DNA of 64,000 bases, from the NCBI RefSeq assembly GCF_900114215.1, contig NZ_FOSG01000005.1:248001-312000 (forward strand). The letters are read 5' to 3'. The translations under genes were made by a program, and so were the position numbers. Each line of letters starts with the position of its first letter. Within the stretch, counting starts at the first letter, position 1. Of the stretch, positions 19,369-30,134 are shown piece after piece. This stretch comes from Streptomyces mangrovi. GTDB taxonomy: Bacteria; Actinomycetota; Actinomycetes; Streptomycetales; Streptomycetaceae. The notes beneath the pieces were generated by a model. The model worked only from the letters and a program-made list of their open reading frames with translations. It searched no databases and was not told the origin of the DNA.

Positions 19369-19479
19369 GGTCGGCTGCTCCTTGGGACTTTCACTCACGT
19401 GAGGTATGGGCTTTCACAAGTGCTCAGAGGCTACAGGGAGCCCGCCCGCGCCCCGTCGGCACCCGTCACGCGGTGCGGG

Positions 19480-19821
19480 TCAGGCGGTGCCGACTCCCGC
19501 GGCCCTTCGGGCCTTCGCCTCGTCGATCACCCGGCCGAAGTGGATGGACGCCCACCACAGCCCGGCGAAGACGGCGCCGAGGAAGAACATCGCCGGGACG
19601 GCGAAACCGGAGGCGATCAGGCCGATCTGCAGCGCCCAGCCGAGCTGGAGCGCGCCGGGCCGGCCGAGCATCCCGCACAGCAGCAGACACAGCGCCATCG
19701 CCGTGCCGCCGACGGCCCACACCGTCCCCGTGGGCAGCTCCCCCAGCCGCATCGCCACCAGGGAGGCGAAGCCGATGACGAGGAACTCGCCGACGAGCGT
19801 GGACGCGCAGAGCGTACGCAC
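19480..19821 (-). CDS. DUF4233 small membrane protein
   Basis: A 113-aa protein with three to four hydrophobic helices (STLVGEFLVIGFASLVAMRL; TVWAVGGTAMALCLLLCGML; LGWALQIGLIASGFAVPAMF). DUF4233 proteins are coded directly after folC in many actinobacteria, as here: the GTG start is 6 bp past the folC stop. Function is unknown; linkage to folC suggests co-expression but not a folate role by itself. Confidence 0.88.
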   Translation of the reverse strand: MRTLCASTLVGEFLVIGFASLVAMRLGELPTGTVWAVGGTAMALCLLLCGMLGRPGALQLGWALQIGLIASGFAVPAMFFLGAVFAGLWWASIHFGRVIDEAKARRAAGVGTA

Positions 19822-19827
19822 CGTGTG

Positions 19828-21387
19828 TCACCTGTCCTTTCCGAGCAGCAGCCGGGCCTCGCCGACGGTGAGGACCGAGCCGGTGACCAGTACGCCCGCA
19901 CCGGCGTACTCGCCCTCCTCCTCGGCCAGGGTGATGGCCGCCTCCAGCGCGTCGTCCAGCCGGGGTTCGACCTGGATCCGCTCCTCGCCGAAGACCTCCA
20001 CGGCCAGCGCGGCGAGCTCGTCCACGTCCATGGCGCGGGGGGTGGAGTTGCGGGTGAGCACGACCTCGGCGAAGACCGGCTCGAACGCCTCCAGCAGCCC
20101 CTTCACGTCCTTCTCGGCGCTGGGGGCGACCACGCCGACCAGGCGGCTGAAGCCGAACGCCTCGGTGACCGCGGCGGCCGTCGCCTGGGCGCCCGCGGGG
20201 TTGTGCGCGGCGTCCAGCACCACCGTGGGGCTGCGGCGCACCACCTCCAGCCGTCCCGGGGACGCCACGGCGGCGAAGGCGGTGCGCACGGCGTCGATGT
20301 CCAGGGTGCGGGCGTGCCGGGAGCCGATGCCGAAGAACGCCTCGACGGCCGCCAGCGCCACGGCGGCGTTGTGTGCCATGTGGGCGCCGTGCAGCGGCAG
20401 GAAGACCTCCGGGTACTCCCCGCCCAGACCGCGCAGCGTCAGCAGCTGCCCGCCGACGGCGACCTCGCGGGAGACGACGCCGAACTCCAGGCCCTCGCGG
20501 GCGACGGTGGCGTCCATCTCCGCGGCCCTGCGCAGTACGACCGAGGCGGCCTCGACCGGCTGCTGGGCCAACACGACGGTGGCGTCCCGCTTGACGATGC
20601 CGGACTTCTCCCCGGCGATCTTCTCGGGTGTGTCGCCCAGCCGGTCGGTGTGGTCCAGGGCGATCGGGGTGACGACGGCGACGGACGCGTCGATCACGTT
20701 GGTGGCGTCCCAGCTCCCGCCCATGCCGACCTCGACGACCGCCACGTCCACGGGCGCGTCGGCGAAGGCCGCGTACGCCATGCCCGTCATGACCTCGAAG
20801 AACGACAGCCGGTGCTCCTGGGCGGCGTCCACCATCTCCACGTACGGCCGCAGGTCCTCGTACGTCTCGATGAACCGCTCGGCGGAGATCGGCGCGCCGT
20901 CCAGGCTGACCCGCTCGGTCATCGCCTGGACGTGCGGGCTGCTGTAGCGGCCGGTGCGCAGGTCGAAGGCGCCCAGCAGCGCCTCGATCATCCGGGCCGT
21001 GGTGGTCTTGCCGTTGGTGCCGGTGATGTGGATGGAGGGGTAGGAGCGCTGCGGCTCGCCGAGTACGTCCATCAGCGCGGCGATCCGCGTCAGGGACGGC
21101 TCCAGCCTCGTCTCGGGCCACCGCCCCACCAGCTCGGCCTCCACCGCCCGCAGCGCCCGGTCCAGGTCCGGGTCCTCGGGCCGGGTCGGCAGCTCGCCGC
21201 CCCCGGTCGGACCGGCCTGGGTGCGCAGGGTGCGGCTGCCGGCCTCGATCACGGCGAGATCGGGGTCGCGGTCGGTCTCGGCGTCGATGATCTCGTCGAA
21301 CCGCTCCAGGGGATCGCCGTGCTCCCCCTCCTGACCGGAGGCGTCGCCGGGGCCTTCGTGCGGGTCGTGCGGGGGCTGCTCACTCAC
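19828..21387 (-). CDS. folC: Bifunctional folylpolyglutamate / dihydrofolate synthase
   Basis: A 519-aa Mur-ligase-fold enzyme that adds glutamate to dihydropteroate or to folates. The ATP-binding loop HITGTNGKTTTARM lies at about residues 120-133 and is followed by GRYSSPHVQAMTERVSLDG. Other landmarks are VEVGMGGSWDATN, TPIALDHTDRLGDTPEKIAG with EKSGIVK, HMAHNAAVALAAVE and VVLDAAHNPAGAQA. The first ~70 residues are acidic and poorly conserved; the true start could lie a little inside. It sits between valS and the DUF4233 gene; a very strong hairpin separates it from valS. Confidence 0.95.
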   Translation of the reverse strand: MSEQPPHDPHEGPGDASGQEGEHGDPLERFDEIIDAETDRDPDLAVIEAGSRTLRTQAGPTGGGELPTRPEDPDLDRALRAVEAELVGRWPETRLEPSLTRIAALMDVLGEPQRSYPSIHITGTNGKTTTARMIEALLGAFDLRTGRYSSPHVQAMTERVSLDGAPISAERFIETYEDLRPYVEMVDAAQEHRLSFFEVMTGMAYAAFADAPVDVAVVEVGMGGSWDATNVIDASVAVVTPIALDHTDRLGDTPEKIAGEKSGIVKRDATVVLAQQPVEAASVVLRRAAEMDATVAREGLEFGVVSREVAVGGQLLTLRGLGGEYPEVFLPLHGAHMAHNAAVALAAVEAFFGIGSRHARTLDIDAVRTAFAAVASPGRLEVVRRSPTVVLDAAHNPAGAQATAAAVTEAFGFSRLVGVVAPSAEKDVKGLLEAFEPVFAEVVLTRNSTPRAMDVDELAALAVEVFGEERIQVEPRLDDALEAAITLAEEEGEYAGAGVLVTGSVLTVGEARLLLGKDR

Positions 21388-21401
21388 CGTTTCAGTGTAC
21401 G

Positions 21402-21454
21402 GAGACGGCGGTGGCCGCCGCGCCCGGGCCGGGCGCGGCGGCCACCGCCGTCTC
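21402..21454 (-). terminator. 26-bp perfect inverted repeat between valS and folC
   Basis: The arms 21402-21427 and 21429-21454 are exact complements with a single central base (in practice a few-nt loop). It is 36 bp past the valS stop on the minus strand and 15 bp before folC. It should terminate valS transcription, although its nearness to the folC start could also affect folC expression. Confidence 0.8.
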
Positions 21455-21489
21455 GTCGTGCCTGTCGTTCCACCCCGCCCGCGGGCTTT

Positions 21490-24138
21490 CTAGCCCTGGG
21501 GCAGTGCCTCCAGCTGGGCGGAGATCCGGGCGATGTCCGCCTCGGCCTGCTCCCTGCGGGTGCGGATCCTGTCGACCACGTGGTCGGGGGCCTTGGCCAG
21601 GAAACCCTCGTTGCCGAGTTTGGCCGTGGTCTGCGTCAGCTCCTTCTCGGCCGCCGCCAGGTCCTTGGCCAGACGCTTGCGCTCGGCGGCGAAGTCGATC
21701 GCGCCGGACAGGTCCAGCTCCACCTTCGCGCCCGCCACCGGCAGGGACGCGGTGGTCCGGAAGTCCTCGCCGGCCGGCTGCAGACGCAGCAGGGAGCGGA
21801 TGGCCGCCTCGTGGACGGCCAGCGCCGTCCCGTCCAGGGTGAGGCGGGCCGGGACGCGCTGGCCGGGCTGGAGGCCCTGGTCGGCGCGGAAGCGGCGGAC
21901 CTCGGTGATCACCTGCTGGAGCGTGGCGATCTCCCGCTCGGCCGCGGTGTCGCGGAAGCCGGAGTCGGACGGCCAGTCGGCGATCACCACGGACTCCCCG
22001 CCCGTCAGCGTCGTCCACAGCGTCTCGGTGACGAACGGCATCACCGGGTGGAGCAGCCGCAGCGTGGTGTCCAGGACCTCGCCCAGGACGCGGGCGGAGG
22101 CGCGGGCCGCGTCGCCGCCCGCGGTGAAGGTGGTCTTGGACAGCTCGACGTACCAGTCGAAGACCTCGTCCCACGCGAAGTGGTAGAGCAGGTCGGAGAG
22201 CTTGGCGAACTGGTAGTCGTCGTAGTGGGCGTCCACCTCGGCCACGACCGTGTTCAGCCGGGAGAGGATCCAGCGGTCGGTCGCCGACAACTCCCCGGGC
22301 GCGGGCAGGTCGCCCTCGACCGTGGCGCCGTTCATCAGCGCGAAGCGGGTGGCGTTCCAGACCTTGTTGGCGAAGTTGCGGGAGGCCTGGACCCAGTCCT
22401 CGCCGATGGGGACGTCGACACCGGGGTTGGCGCCGCGCGCGAGGGTGAAGCGCAGCGCGTCGGAACCGTAGGTGTCCATCCAGTCCAGCGGGTTGACCGC
22501 ATTGCCGAAGGACTTCGACATCTTCTTGCCGAACTGGTCGCGGACCATGCCGTGCAGCACGATCTGGCGGAACGGCGGGGTGCCGTCCATCGCGTACAGG
22601 CCGAACATCATCATCCGGGCGACCCAGAAGAAGAGGATGTCGTAGCCGGTGACCAGCGCGGAGTTCGGATAGAACTTCTCCAGGCTCTCGGTCTTCTCCG
22701 GCCACCCGAGGGTGGAGAACGGCCACAGGCCGGAGGAGAACCAGGTGTCCAGCACATCGCTGTCCTGGTGCCAGCCCTCGCCTCCGGGAGGCTCCTCGTC
22801 CGGTCCGACGCAGACGGTCTCGCCGTTCGGGCCGTACCAGACCGGGATGCGGTGGCCCCACCACAGCTGGCGGGAGATGCACCAGTCGTGGAGGTTGTCG
22901 ACCCAGCCGAAGTAGCGGGACTCCATCTCCTTGGGGTGGATGGTGACCCGGCCGTCGCGCACCGCGTCGCCGGCGGCCTTCGCCAGCGGGCCGACCTTCA
23001 CCCACCACTGCATCGACAGCCGCGGCTCGATGGTCGTCTTGCAGCGCGAGCAGTGGCCGACGGAGTGGATGTAGGGGCGCTTCTCGGCGACGATGCGCCC
23101 CTCGGCGCGCAGCGCGCCGACGACCGCCGAACGCGCCTCCAGCCGGTCCAGTCCCTGGAACGGACCGTGGGCGGTGATGACCGCGTGCTCGTCCATGACC
23201 GTGATGCCCGGCAGGTCGTGGCGGCGGCCGATCTCGAAGTCGTTCGGGTCGTGCGCCGGGGTGACCTTGACGGCGCCCGTGCCGAACTCGGGGTCCACGT
23301 GCTCGTCGGCGACGACCGGGATACGCCGGCCGGTGAGCGGCAGTTCGATCTCGGTGCCGACGAGGTGGGTGTAGCGCTCGTCGTCGGGGTGGACGGCCAC
23401 GGCGGTGTCGCCGAGCATCGTCTCGGCGCGGGTGGTGGCCACGACGATGGAGTTGTCGCCCTCGCCGTAACGGATCGAGACCAGCTCGCCGTCCTGGTCG
23501 GCGTACTCCACCTCGATGTCGGAGATGGCCGTCAGACAGCGTGGGCACCAGTTGATGATCCGCTCGGCGCGGTAGATCAGCTCGTCGTCGTAGAGCCGCT
23601 TGAAGATCGTCTGGACGGCGCGGGAGAGCCCCTCGTCCATGGTGAAGCGCTCACGCGACCAGGCGACGCCGTCGCCCAGCCGCCGCATCTGGCCGGAGAT
23701 CTGGCCGCCGGACTCCGACTTCCACCGCCACACCCGCTCCACGAACGCCTCGCGGCCCAGATCGTGGCGGGACTTGCCCTCCTTGGCCAGCTCTCGCTCG
23801 ACGACGTTCTGGGTGGCGATGCCGGCGTGGTCCATGCCGGGCTGCCACAGCGTCTCGTGGCCCTGCATCCGCTTGCGGCGGGTGAGGGCGTCGATCAGCG
23901 TGTGCTCGAAGGCGTGGCCCAGGTGCAGACTGCCGGTGACGTTGGGCGGCGGGATGACGACCGTGTACGACGGCTTGTCGCTCCCCGCGTCCGCCTCGAA
24001 GTAACCGCGCTCTACCCAGCGCTCGTACAGCTTCTCCTCCACCTCGGCCGGGACGTACTGAGTCGGCAGGTCGGCATGGGCGCTGTTCGAAGGCTCCGCC
24101 CCCGCGGGGGTCGGGCTCTGCTGAGTGTTCTCGGTCAC
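21490..24138 (-). CDS. valS: Valyl-tRNA synthetase
   Basis: An 882-aa class I aminoacyl-tRNA synthetase charging tRNA-Val. The HIGH-type motif is HLGH at residues 72-75 within [19 protein letters not shown]; the KMSKS motif is at 539-543 ([16 protein letters not shown]). The CP1 editing domain ([40 protein letters not shown]) and a C-terminal valyl-type coiled coil (about the last 70 residues, [20 protein letters not shown]) are present. The ATG at 24138 is the start. It is divergent from the gene at 24271. I looked for a T-box leader in the 132-bp gap and saw none. Confidence 0.98.
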   Translation of the reverse strand: MTENTQQSPTPAGAEPSNSAHADLPTQYVPAEVEEKLYERWVERGYFEADAGSDKPSYTVVIPPPNVTGSLHLGHAFEHTLIDALTRRKRMQGHETLWQPGMDHAGIATQNVVERELAKEGKSRHDLGREAFVERVWRWKSESGGQISGQMRRLGDGVAWSRERFTMDEGLSRAVQTIFKRLYDDELIYRAERIINWCPRCLTAISDIEVEYADQDGELVSIRYGEGDNSIVVATTRAETMLGDTAVAVHPDDERYTHLVGTEIELPLTGRRIPVVADEHVDPEFGTGAVKVTPAHDPNDFEIGRRHDLPGITVMDEHAVITAHGPFQGLDRLEARSAVVGALRAEGRIVAEKRPYIHSVGHCSRCKTTIEPRLSMQWWVKVGPLAKAAGDAVRDGRVTIHPKEMESRYFGWVDNLHDWCISRQLWWGHRIPVWYGPNGETVCVGPDEEPPGGEGWHQDSDVLDTWFSSGLWPFSTLGWPEKTESLEKFYPNSALVTGYDILFFWVARMMMFGLYAMDGTPPFRQIVLHGMVRDQFGKKMSKSFGNAVNPLDWMDTYGSDALRFTLARGANPGVDVPIGEDWVQASRNFANKVWNATRFALMNGATVEGDLPAPGELSATDRWILSRLNTVVAEVDAHYDDYQFAKLSDLLYHFAWDEVFDWYVELSKTTFTAGGDAARASARVLGEVLDTTLRLLHPVMPFVTETLWTTLTGGESVVIADWPSDSGFRDTAAEREIATLQQVITEVRRFRADQGLQPGQRVPARLTLDGTALAVHEAAIRSLLRLQPAGEDFRTTASLPVAGAKVELDLSGAIDFAAERKRLAKDLAAAEKELTQTTAKLGNEGFLAKAPDHVVDRIRTRREQAEADIARISAQLEALPQG

Positions 24139-24270
24139 GACGGCCAGTGTACGGGCGGCCGAGCGGCGGTCTCGAACCGGTTTGGGGGTCCGGGTGACGG
24201 GGGAGCGCCGGGGTCCGCGAGGATGGGACCGCTCATAGATGAACGTGTCCGATCAAGGGGGAGCCCCAGC

Positions 24271-25236
24271 GTGAGTCACAACCAGCCGCCGCCACAGCCC
24301 GGTCCGTACGGTCAGCAGCCGCAACCGCCGTACGGCGGCGGCCCTCAGCCGGGGTACGGCTATCCGCAGCAGCCGGGCATGCCGCCGCAGGGGCAGCCGG
24401 GGTACGGGTACCCGCAGCAGCCCGGTCAGCCCGGTCAGCCCCAACCGGGCTTCCCCCAGCAGGGCGGCTGGGGACAGCCGGGTTACCCGCAGCAGCCCGG
24501 CGGCTACGTGCCCCCGCCCCCGCCGGGCGGCGGCGGCAAGGGCAGGACGATCGGCGCCCTGGTGGCCGTCCTCGCGGTCGTCGGCCTGGCGGTGGGCGGC
24601 TACTTCGTCTTCTCCGACGGCGGCGGCGACATCGCCGACGACGGCAAGCGGTACAAGCTCGTGCTCCCCGCGACGGTGGCCGGCGAGTACAGGAAGACAC
24701 CGTCCGGCGACCCGGACGGGTTCGACTCGGACGACCTCAAGGAACTGGAAAAGGTTGGCGTCTCCGACGCCGAGGAAGTCAACGCCGAGTACTTCACCGG
24801 CGACGTCGACGATCCCAACCCCACCACCGGTATGGCCCTGTCCTTCAACGGGGTGTGGGGCGAGGTGAAGAACCCGGAAGCAGCCGTCGACGCGCTGTTC
24901 GCGACCCTCTCCGAGGGCGCCGACGAGGATTCCCCCGAGGAGGGGGACGCGAAGGTCACACTGATCGGCGAACCGGAGGAGGTGTCCCCCGAAGGGCTGG
25001 AGAACGCTGTGATGAAGTGCCAGGAGGCCGAGTTCACCAGTGCTTCCTCCGCCGGACTGGGAAGCGGCAAGAGGGCGACCATCCCCTTCTGTGTCTGGGC
25101 CGACTACAGCACCGTCGGCGCGGTGTCCCTGGCCGACATCTCGGCGTTCCTCAGCGGCAAGGGTGGGGCGCCGATCGGCGATGCCGCCGACTTGGCCACG
25201 GAACTGCACAGCAAGGCGCGCGTCGAGATCGAGTGA
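24271..25236 (+). CDS. Membrane-anchored protein with Pro/Gln/Gly/Tyr-rich cytoplasmic tail
   Basis: A 321-aa protein. Residues 1-~85 are built from [14 protein letters not shown] units, a disordered tail common in actinobacterial membrane proteins. One transmembrane helix follows ([20 protein letters not shown], ~92-112), then an extracytoplasmic domain of ~200 residues rich in Asp/Glu with two cysteines ([16 protein letters not shown]) that may pair. No enzyme motif is visible. GTG 24271 is chosen because GGGGGAG lies upstream and the tail begins there. The family is a conserved Streptomyces hypothetical; function unknown. A 22-bp hairpin follows the stop. Confidence 0.85.
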   Translation: MSHNQPPPQPGPYGQQPQPPYGGGPQPGYGYPQQPGMPPQGQPGYGYPQQPGQPGQPQPGFPQQGGWGQPGYPQQPGGYVPPPPPGGGGKGRTIGALVAVLAVVGLAVGGYFVFSDGGGDIADDGKRYKLVLPATVAGEYRKTPSGDPDGFDSDDLKELEKVGVSDAEEVNAEYFTGDVDDPNPTTGMALSFNGVWGEVKNPEAAVDALFATLSEGADEDSPEEGDAKVTLIGEPEEVSPEGLENAVMKCQEAEFTSASSAGLGSGKRATIPFCVWADYSTVGAVSLADISAFLSGKGGAPIGDAADLATELHSKARVEIE

Positions 25237-25263
25237 CACCCGCACGGCGCGCCCCGACACGCG

Positions 25264-25310
25264 CATGCGGGCTGGGGCCGCCCGGATTCCGGGCGGCCCC
25301 AGCCCGCATG
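25264..25310. terminator. Bidirectional 22-bp hairpin between converging genes
   Basis: Arms 25264-25285 and 25289-25310 are exact complements with an ATT loop. It lies between the stop of the Pro/Gln-rich membrane protein gene (25236, plus) and the clpX stop (25343, minus) and should serve both. Confidence 0.85.
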
Positions 25311-25342
25311 TTCACATGCCGCGCGTCCGCGCGGCGCGCCGC

Positions 25343-26638
25343 TCAGGCGCTCTTCTCGCGCGGCCCCTGGCCCTGGTCGCGCTCACCGCGGGAGCGGGGC
25401 ACCAGGGTGGGGTTGACGTTGGAGTGGACGACGTCCTCGGTGATCACCACACGTGCCACGTCCTTGCGCGAGGGCACCTCGTACATCACCGACATCAGGA
25501 CCTCCTCCATGATCGCGCGCAGACCGCGCGCCCCGGTCCCGCGCAGGATCGCCTGGTCGGCGATGGCCTCCAGCGCCGGGCGGTCGAAGTCCAGCTCCAC
25601 ACCGTCGAGCTCGAAGAGCCGCTGGTACTGCTTGACCAGCGCGTTGCGCGGCTCGACCAGGATCTTCAGCAGGGCCTCGCGGTCGAGGTTGTGGACGGAG
25701 GTGATGACCGGCAGACGGCCGATGAACTCCGGGATCATGCCGAACTTGACCAGGTCCTCGGGCATGACGTCCTCGAACTGGTTGCTGGCCTCGATCTCGC
25801 GCTTGGAGCGGATCGTGGCGCCGAAGCCGATGCCCTTGGCTCCCGCCCGGGACTCGATGATCTTCTCCAGCCCGGCGAAGGCGCCGCCCACGATGAACAG
25901 CACGTTCGTGGTGTCGATCTGGATGAACTCCTGGTGGGGGTGTTTGCGGCCGCCCTGCGGCGGCACGGAGGCGGTGGTGCCCTCCAGGATCTTCAGCAGC
26001 GCCTGCTGCACGCCCTCGCCGGAGACGTCGCGGGTGATCGACGGGTTCTCACTCTTGCGGGCGACCTTGTCGATCTCGTCGATGTAGATGATCCCGGTCT
26101 CGGCCTTCTTCACGTCGTAGTCGGCGGCCTGGATCAGCTTCAGCAGGATGTTCTCGACGTCCTCGCCCACATAGCCGGCCTCGGTCAGGGCGGTGGCGTC
26201 GGCGATGGCGAAGGGGACGTTCAGCATCCGGGCGAGGGTCTGCGCCAGCAGCGTCTTGCCGGAGCCGGTGGGGCCCAGCAGGAGGATGTTGGACTTGGCC
26301 AGCTCGATGCCGTCGTCACGGCCCTGCGAACCGCCGTTCTCGCCGGCCTGCACCCGCTTGTAGTGGTTGTAGACAGCGACGGAGAGGGCCTTCTTGGCGG
26401 CCTCCTGGCCGACGACGTACCCCTCGAGGAACTCGTAGATCTCACGCGGCTTGGGCAGTTCGTCCCAGCGCATCTCGGAGGTTTCGGCGAGCTCTTCCTC
26501 GATGATCTCGTTGCAGAGGTCGATGCACTCGTCGCAGATGTAGACGCCCGGCCCCGCGATGAGCTTCTTCACCTGCTTCTGGCTCTTGCCGCAGAACGAG
26601 CACTTGAGCAGATCGCCGCCGTCACCGATGCGTGCCAC
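25343..26638 (-). CDS. clpX: ATP-dependent Clp protease ATP-binding subunit ClpX
   Basis: A 431-aa AAA+ unfoldase that delivers substrates to ClpP. The N-terminal zinc-binding domain has CSFC (Cys13, Cys16) and CDEC (Cys35, Cys38). The AAA+ module has Walker [21 protein letters not shown] and Walker [15 protein letters not shown], and the ClpP-contact loop region VIGGAFAG-type sequence appears as [13 protein letters not shown]. The C-terminus ends with a short basic/acidic tail. The GTG at 26638 ([12 protein letters not shown]) is preceded by AAGGAG; an upstream in-frame start at 26677 would add 13 non-conserved residues. clpP2 lies upstream on the same strand, separated by a terminator. Confidence 0.97.
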   Translation of the reverse strand: MARIGDGGDLLKCSFCGKSQKQVKKLIAGPGVYICDECIDLCNEIIEEELAETSEMRWDELPKPREIYEFLEGYVVGQEAAKKALSVAVYNHYKRVQAGENGGSQGRDDGIELAKSNILLLGPTGSGKTLLAQTLARMLNVPFAIADATALTEAGYVGEDVENILLKLIQAADYDVKKAETGIIYIDEIDKVARKSENPSITRDVSGEGVQQALLKILEGTTASVPPQGGRKHPHQEFIQIDTTNVLFIVGGAFAGLEKIIESRAGAKGIGFGATIRSKREIEASNQFEDVMPEDLVKFGMIPEFIGRLPVITSVHNLDREALLKILVEPRNALVKQYQRLFELDGVELDFDRPALEAIADQAILRGTGARGLRAIMEEVLMSVMYEVPSRKDVARVVITEDVVHSNVNPTLVPRSRGERDQGQGPREKSA

Positions 26639-26759
26639 GAGGTGCTTCTCCTTCGCCTGGGATCCGTCGAGTTCCACGAACCCGGGTGCTTGCTCTGGGC
26701 CTTGGCGGGGGCGGCCCCCGGACCCCCTATGACGGTACCTTGCCCGGCCCCCTGAATGG

Positions 26760-26792
26760 GCCCCCCTCGGACCGACTCGACCCGAGGGGGGC
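26760..26792 (-). terminator. Hairpin between clpP2 and clpX
   Basis: GCCCCCCTCGG (26760-26770) and CCGAGGGGGGC (26782-26792) pair exactly, 27 bp past the clpP2 stop. It suggests clpX has its own promoter in the 154-bp gap rather than relying wholly on clpP1P2 read-through. Confidence 0.7.
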
Positions 26793-26818
26793 GGAAATGT
26801 TCGGGAGAATCCGCGGGC

Positions 26819-27505
26819 TCAGCCCAGCCCCACCGAGGTCTTGCGGGTGGAGATGATCTGGTCGATCAGGCCGTACTCCAGCGACTCCTCGGCGGTGAGG
26901 ATCTTGTCGCGCTCGATGTCCTGGCTGATCTGCTCGATCGACTTGCTGGAGTGCTTGGCGAGCATCTCCTCCAGCTGGGTGCGCATCCGCTGCACCTCGT
27001 TGGCGGCGATCTCCAGGTCGGAGACCTGGCCCCGGCCGGTCTCGCTGTAGGGCTGGTGGATCAGGATCCGCGCGTTGGGCAGCGCCATCCGCTTGCCGGG
27101 GGTGCCGGCGGCGAGCAGCACGGCCGCGGCGGAGGCCGCCTGGCCCATGCAGACGGTCTGGATGTCCGGCTTGACGAACTGCATCGTGTCGTAGATGGCC
27201 GTCAGCGCCGTGAAGGAGCCGCCGGGGCTGTTGATGTAGACCGAGATGTCACGGTCGGGGTCCATCGACTCCAGGCACAGCAGCTGCGCCATGACGTCGT
27301 TGGCGGAGGCGTCGTCGATCTGCACGCCGAGGAAGATCACGCGCTCCTCGAAGAGCTTGGCGTACGGGTCGTACTCCCGCACGCCCTGCGAGGTGCGCTC
27401 CACGAAACGCGGAACGACGTAGCGGGACTCGGCCGCCGGCCCGGTGTAGCGGGTCTCGATGCGGTCGTGGATCCCGGCCCCGGGGAAGCTGTGCTGACTG
27501 TTCAT
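26819..27505 (-). CDS. clpP2: ATP-dependent Clp protease proteolytic subunit 2
   Basis: A 228-aa serine protease subunit of the ClpP1P2 tetradecamer. The catalytic Ser is in [16 protein letters not shown], the His in [12 protein letters not shown] and the Asp in [14 protein letters not shown]. The N-terminal ~35 residues ([15 protein letters not shown]) are longer than in ClpP1, as in other streptomycete ClpP2 proteins. I place the start at ATG 27505; a GTG at 27517 is also possible and neither has a strong Shine-Dalgarno. It follows clpP1 by 64 bp on the same strand, in the clpP1P2 operon. Confidence 0.95.
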   Translation of the reverse strand: MNSQHSFPGAGIHDRIETRYTGPAAESRYVVPRFVERTSQGVREYDPYAKLFEERVIFLGVQIDDASANDVMAQLLCLESMDPDRDISVYINSPGGSFTALTAIYDTMQFVKPDIQTVCMGQAASAAAVLLAAGTPGKRMALPNARILIHQPYSETGRGQVSDLEIAANEVQRMRTQLEEMLAKHSSKSIEQISQDIERDKILTAEESLEYGLIDQIISTRKTSVGLG

Positions 27506-27569
27506 GTGGCTGTACACCGTTCTGGAGAGATGGACTGGCTGCGGTGTCGAGCTGCGGGGCGTCAGGCGC

Positions 27570-28184
27570 TCACGCGCCCGTGCCGCCGCCGCCCGGAAGC
27601 TGCGTGGCGGAGCCGTAGACCTCGTCGATCAGGCCGTACTCCTTGGCCTCCTGGGCGGTGAACCAGCGGTCGCGGTCGGCGTCATGGGTCCACTGCTCCT
27701 CGCTCTGGCCGGTGTGCAGCGCGGACAGCTTGGTCATCTTCTTCTTGGTGCGCAGCAGCTGCTCGGCGTGGATCTTGATGTCCGAGGCCGAGCCCGCCAG
27801 GCCCGCGGAGGGCTGGTGGATGAGGATCTCCGCGTTCGGCAGGGCGAAGCGCTTGCCGGGAGTGCCGGCGCTCAGCAGGAACTGGCCCATGGAGGCGGCC
27901 AGGCCCATGGCGATGGTCACCACGTCGTTCTTGATGTACTGCATGGTGTCGTAGATCGCCATGCCGGCCGTGATCGAGCCGCCCGGGCTGTTGATGTAGA
28001 GGTAGATGTCCTTGTCCGGGTCAGCGGCCAGGAGGAGCAGCTGAGCGGTGATCTTGTTGGCGATGTCGTCGTCGACCGGCTGGCCGAGGAAGATGATCCG
28101 CTCGTTGAGCAGCCGGTTGTAGACCTGGTCGCCGAGGCCACCGATGGTCGGCTCGGTGGCGGCGGAAGGCATCGGAAGCGTCAC
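27570..28184 (-). CDS. clpP1: ATP-dependent Clp protease proteolytic subunit 1
   Basis: A 204-aa ClpP subunit. Catalytic Ser lies in [16 protein letters not shown], His in [14 protein letters not shown], and Asp in [14 protein letters not shown]. The sequence is close to textbook streptomycete ClpP1, including the C-terminal Gly-rich PGGGGTGA. Start GTG 28184 has AGGTGG upstream; ATG 28172 is a less likely alternative. It is the first gene of the clpP1P2 operon, and a ClgR-type palindrome lies ~120 bp upstream. Confidence 0.96.
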   Translation of the reverse strand: MTLPMPSAATEPTIGGLGDQVYNRLLNERIIFLGQPVDDDIANKITAQLLLLAADPDKDIYLYINSPGGSITAGMAIYDTMQYIKNDVVTIAMGLAASMGQFLLSAGTPGKRFALPNAEILIHQPSAGLAGSASDIKIHAEQLLRTKKKMTKLSALHTGQSEEQWTHDADRDRWFTAQEAKEYGLIDEVYGSATQLPGGGGTGA

Positions 28185-28301
28185 GTGTCCACCTGCTCGT
28201 GTACGGACGGCCGCGTCTGCCGCAGGGCCGCCTCTGGGGTCTTCGTCTGTACTTGGACCCTAACGCGCGGGTCCGACTGCGCCATCCCGGTCCGAGAGCT
28301 G

Positions 28302-28316
28302 TTCGCTGTTAGCGCA
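28302..28316. promoter_or_regulatory. ClgR-like operator upstream of clpP1P2
   Basis: TTCGCT-GTT-AGCGCA (28302-28316) is an inverted repeat with one mismatch, matching the TTCGC/GCGNA type of site that ClgR uses to activate clpP1P2 in Streptomyces and corynebacteria. It is centred ~125 bp before the clpP1 start, a plausible activator position. Established for the family; not tested here. Confidence 0.65.
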
Positions 28317-28359
28317 GGGAGCGTTCCCGCAGGTGGAACGGGCGTGTTCCGCCGTACGT

Positions 28360-28397
28360 GAACGGGCCCGCACGCGGTGTCGCGTGCGGGCCCGTTC
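28360..28397 (-). terminator. 17-bp hairpin after tig
   Basis: GAACGGGCCCGCACGCG (28360-28376) and its exact complement (28381-28397) enclose GTGT. It begins 27 bp beyond the tig stop on the minus strand. Confidence 0.85.
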
Positions 28398-28424
28398 GGC
28401 CGGTCGTGGGGCGGGCCCCTCCGG

Positions 28425-29846
28425 TCAGCCCTCGGACTTCTCGTCGCTCTGCCCGGCGGACTCGGCGGAGGCGTCGGCGGCTGCGGCGGACTCGGCGGAG
28501 GCGTCGGCGGCCTCGCCGGACTCCTCACCGTCCTCCTCGTCCTCCATGGAGACGGCCTCGCCGTTGGTGTCGGTGACCTTGGCGGCCTCGACGACGACCG
28601 CGAGCGCCTTGCCGCGGGCGACCTCGCCGACGAGCATCGGCACCTGGCCGCCCTCGACGACGGCCTGGGCGAACTGGTCGGGGCTCATGCCGGAGGACTG
28701 GGCGCGCCGCATGAGGTGCTCGGTGAGCTCCTCCTGGTTGACGTTCAGCTTCTCCTTGTTGACCAGCTCGTCGAGGATGAACTGGGTCCGGATGCCCTTC
28801 TCCGCCTGCTCCTTGAGCTCGTTCTCGAACTCCTCCTCGGACTTCTCCTGCATCTTCAGGTAGGCCGCGAGGTCCATGCCGAGCTGCGAGAGCTGGTGGT
28901 TGACCAGGTTGTGCTTGCGGGTGTTGATCTCGTCCTGGAGGAGCTTCTCCGGGACCGGGACCTCGGCCAGGGAGATCAGCGCGTCGAGCACCTTCTCCTG
29001 GGCCTGGGTGGCCTGGTCGTACTTCTTCGTCCGCTCCAGGCGCTTGCGGCTGTCGGCCCGCAGCTCCTCGAGGGTGTCGAACTCGCTGGCCATCTGGGCG
29101 AAGTCGTCGTCCAGCTCGGGCAGTTCACGGGCGGAGACGGAGGTGACGTCCACCTTGACCTCGGCCTCGCGGCCCGCGGCGGAGCCGCCCTTGAGCTCGG
29201 AGGTGAAGGTCGCGGAACCGCCGGCCTCCAGGCCGGTGACGGCCTCGTCGATACCGTCCAGCAGCTCACCGGAGCCGATCGTGTAGTCGATGCCCTCGGC
29301 GACGCCGTCCTCCAGGACCTCGCCGTCGACGCTGGCCTCCAGGTCGATCTTGACGACGTCGCCCTCGGCGGCGGCGCGCTCGACGACGGTGGTGGAGGCG
29401 AAGCGCTCACGGAGCTGCTCGACCGACTTGTCCACGTCCTCGTCGGTGACCTCGACGGCGTCGACGGTGACCTCGATGCCGGAGTAGTCCGGGATCTCGA
29501 TGGAGGGACGGACGTCCACCTCGGCGGTGAACGCGAGGAGCTCGTTGTCCTTGAGCTCGGTGATGTCGACCTCGGGCTGGCCGAGCGGGCTCAGCTCACC
29601 CTCCTCGACGGCGTCCTGGTAGAGCTTGGGAAGCGCGTCGTTGACGGCCTCCTCCAGGACCGCGCCCCGGCCGAACCGCTGGTCGATCACCCTGGCGGGG
29701 ACCTTGCCCTTGCGGAAGCCGGGCACGGTGACCTGCTGGTTGATCTTCTTGTACGCCGCGTCGAGGCTGGGCTTGAGCTCCTCGAAGGGCACCTCGACAG
29801 TGAGCCGAACCCGGGTGGGGTTCAGGGTCTCCACGGCGCTCTTCAC
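28425..29846 (-). CDS. tig: Trigger factor
   Basis: A 473-aa ribosome-bound chaperone and prolyl isomerase. The ribosome-binding signature is [12 protein letters not shown] in the N-terminal domain (about residues 41-52). The PPIase domain follows ([40 protein letters not shown]), then the long helical C-terminal domain ([20 protein letters not shown]). The end is an acidic Ala/Ser/Asp/Glu tail of ~45 residues with a duplicated AADASAESA motif. GTG 29846 has AAGGAG at 7 nt. The tig-clpP1-clpP2-clpX order is typical for bacteria; here a strong terminator separates tig from clpP1. Confidence 0.97.
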   Translation of the reverse strand: MKSAVETLNPTRVRLTVEVPFEELKPSLDAAYKKINQQVTVPGFRKGKVPARVIDQRFGRGAVLEEAVNDALPKLYQDAVEEGELSPLGQPEVDITELKDNELLAFTAEVDVRPSIEIPDYSGIEVTVDAVEVTDEDVDKSVEQLRERFASTTVVERAAAEGDVVKIDLEASVDGEVLEDGVAEGIDYTIGSGELLDGIDEAVTGLEAGGSATFTSELKGGSAAGREAEVKVDVTSVSARELPELDDDFAQMASEFDTLEELRADSRKRLERTKKYDQATQAQEKVLDALISLAEVPVPEKLLQDEINTRKHNLVNHQLSQLGMDLAAYLKMQEKSEEEFENELKEQAEKGIRTQFILDELVNKEKLNVNQEELTEHLMRRAQSSGMSPDQFAQAVVEGGQVPMLVGEVARGKALAVVVEAAKVTDTNGEAVSMEDEEDGEESGEAADASAESAAAADASAESAGQSDEKSEG

Positions 29847-29944
29847 GGTCGGTCTCCTTGGGGGCTGACTGCTGGGACTTCGTACTTCTTGTGGGGCGCC
29901 CCGCACGCAGACACGACACAGACAGGCGCGTCTTTCATAGTACG

Positions 29945-30021
29945 TGGTCGGGGTGGCCGGATTCGAACCGACGGCCTTCCGCTCCCAAAGCGGACGCGCT
30001 ACCAAGCTGCGCCACACCCCG
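29945..30021 (-). tRNA. tRNA-Pro (anticodon UGG)
   Basis: On the minus strand the cloverleaf begins CGGGGTGTGGCGCAG, has the anticodon loop CTTTGGGA with TGG at its centre, and the T-loop GGTTCGAATCC. The 7-bp acceptor stem (CGGGGTG/CACCCCG) is perfect; the discriminator is A and the CCA end is encoded (29945-29947). Confidence 0.95.
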
Positions 30022-30134
30022 TCCGTGCGACACGTAGAGTACATGCCGTACGATGCGGAGCGTGCCGCACACGGTTCACGGTCGGCCGGTGGCGATCTGT
30101 ATGATCTGTCTGCCCCGTGAACGACGGCGGCGCT

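Noticed and set aside
24139..24270. Possible T-box leader of valS
   Set aside because: The gap is only 132 bp, shows no T-box sequence or specifier-like hairpins, and actinobacterial T-boxes are known mainly for ileS.
18811..25236. A plus-strand open frame of more than 2,100 codons spanning ndk, folC and valS
   Set aside because: It runs antisense to three certain genes and only its last ~320 codons (from 24271) form a real protein. The rest is a frame artefact of high GC.
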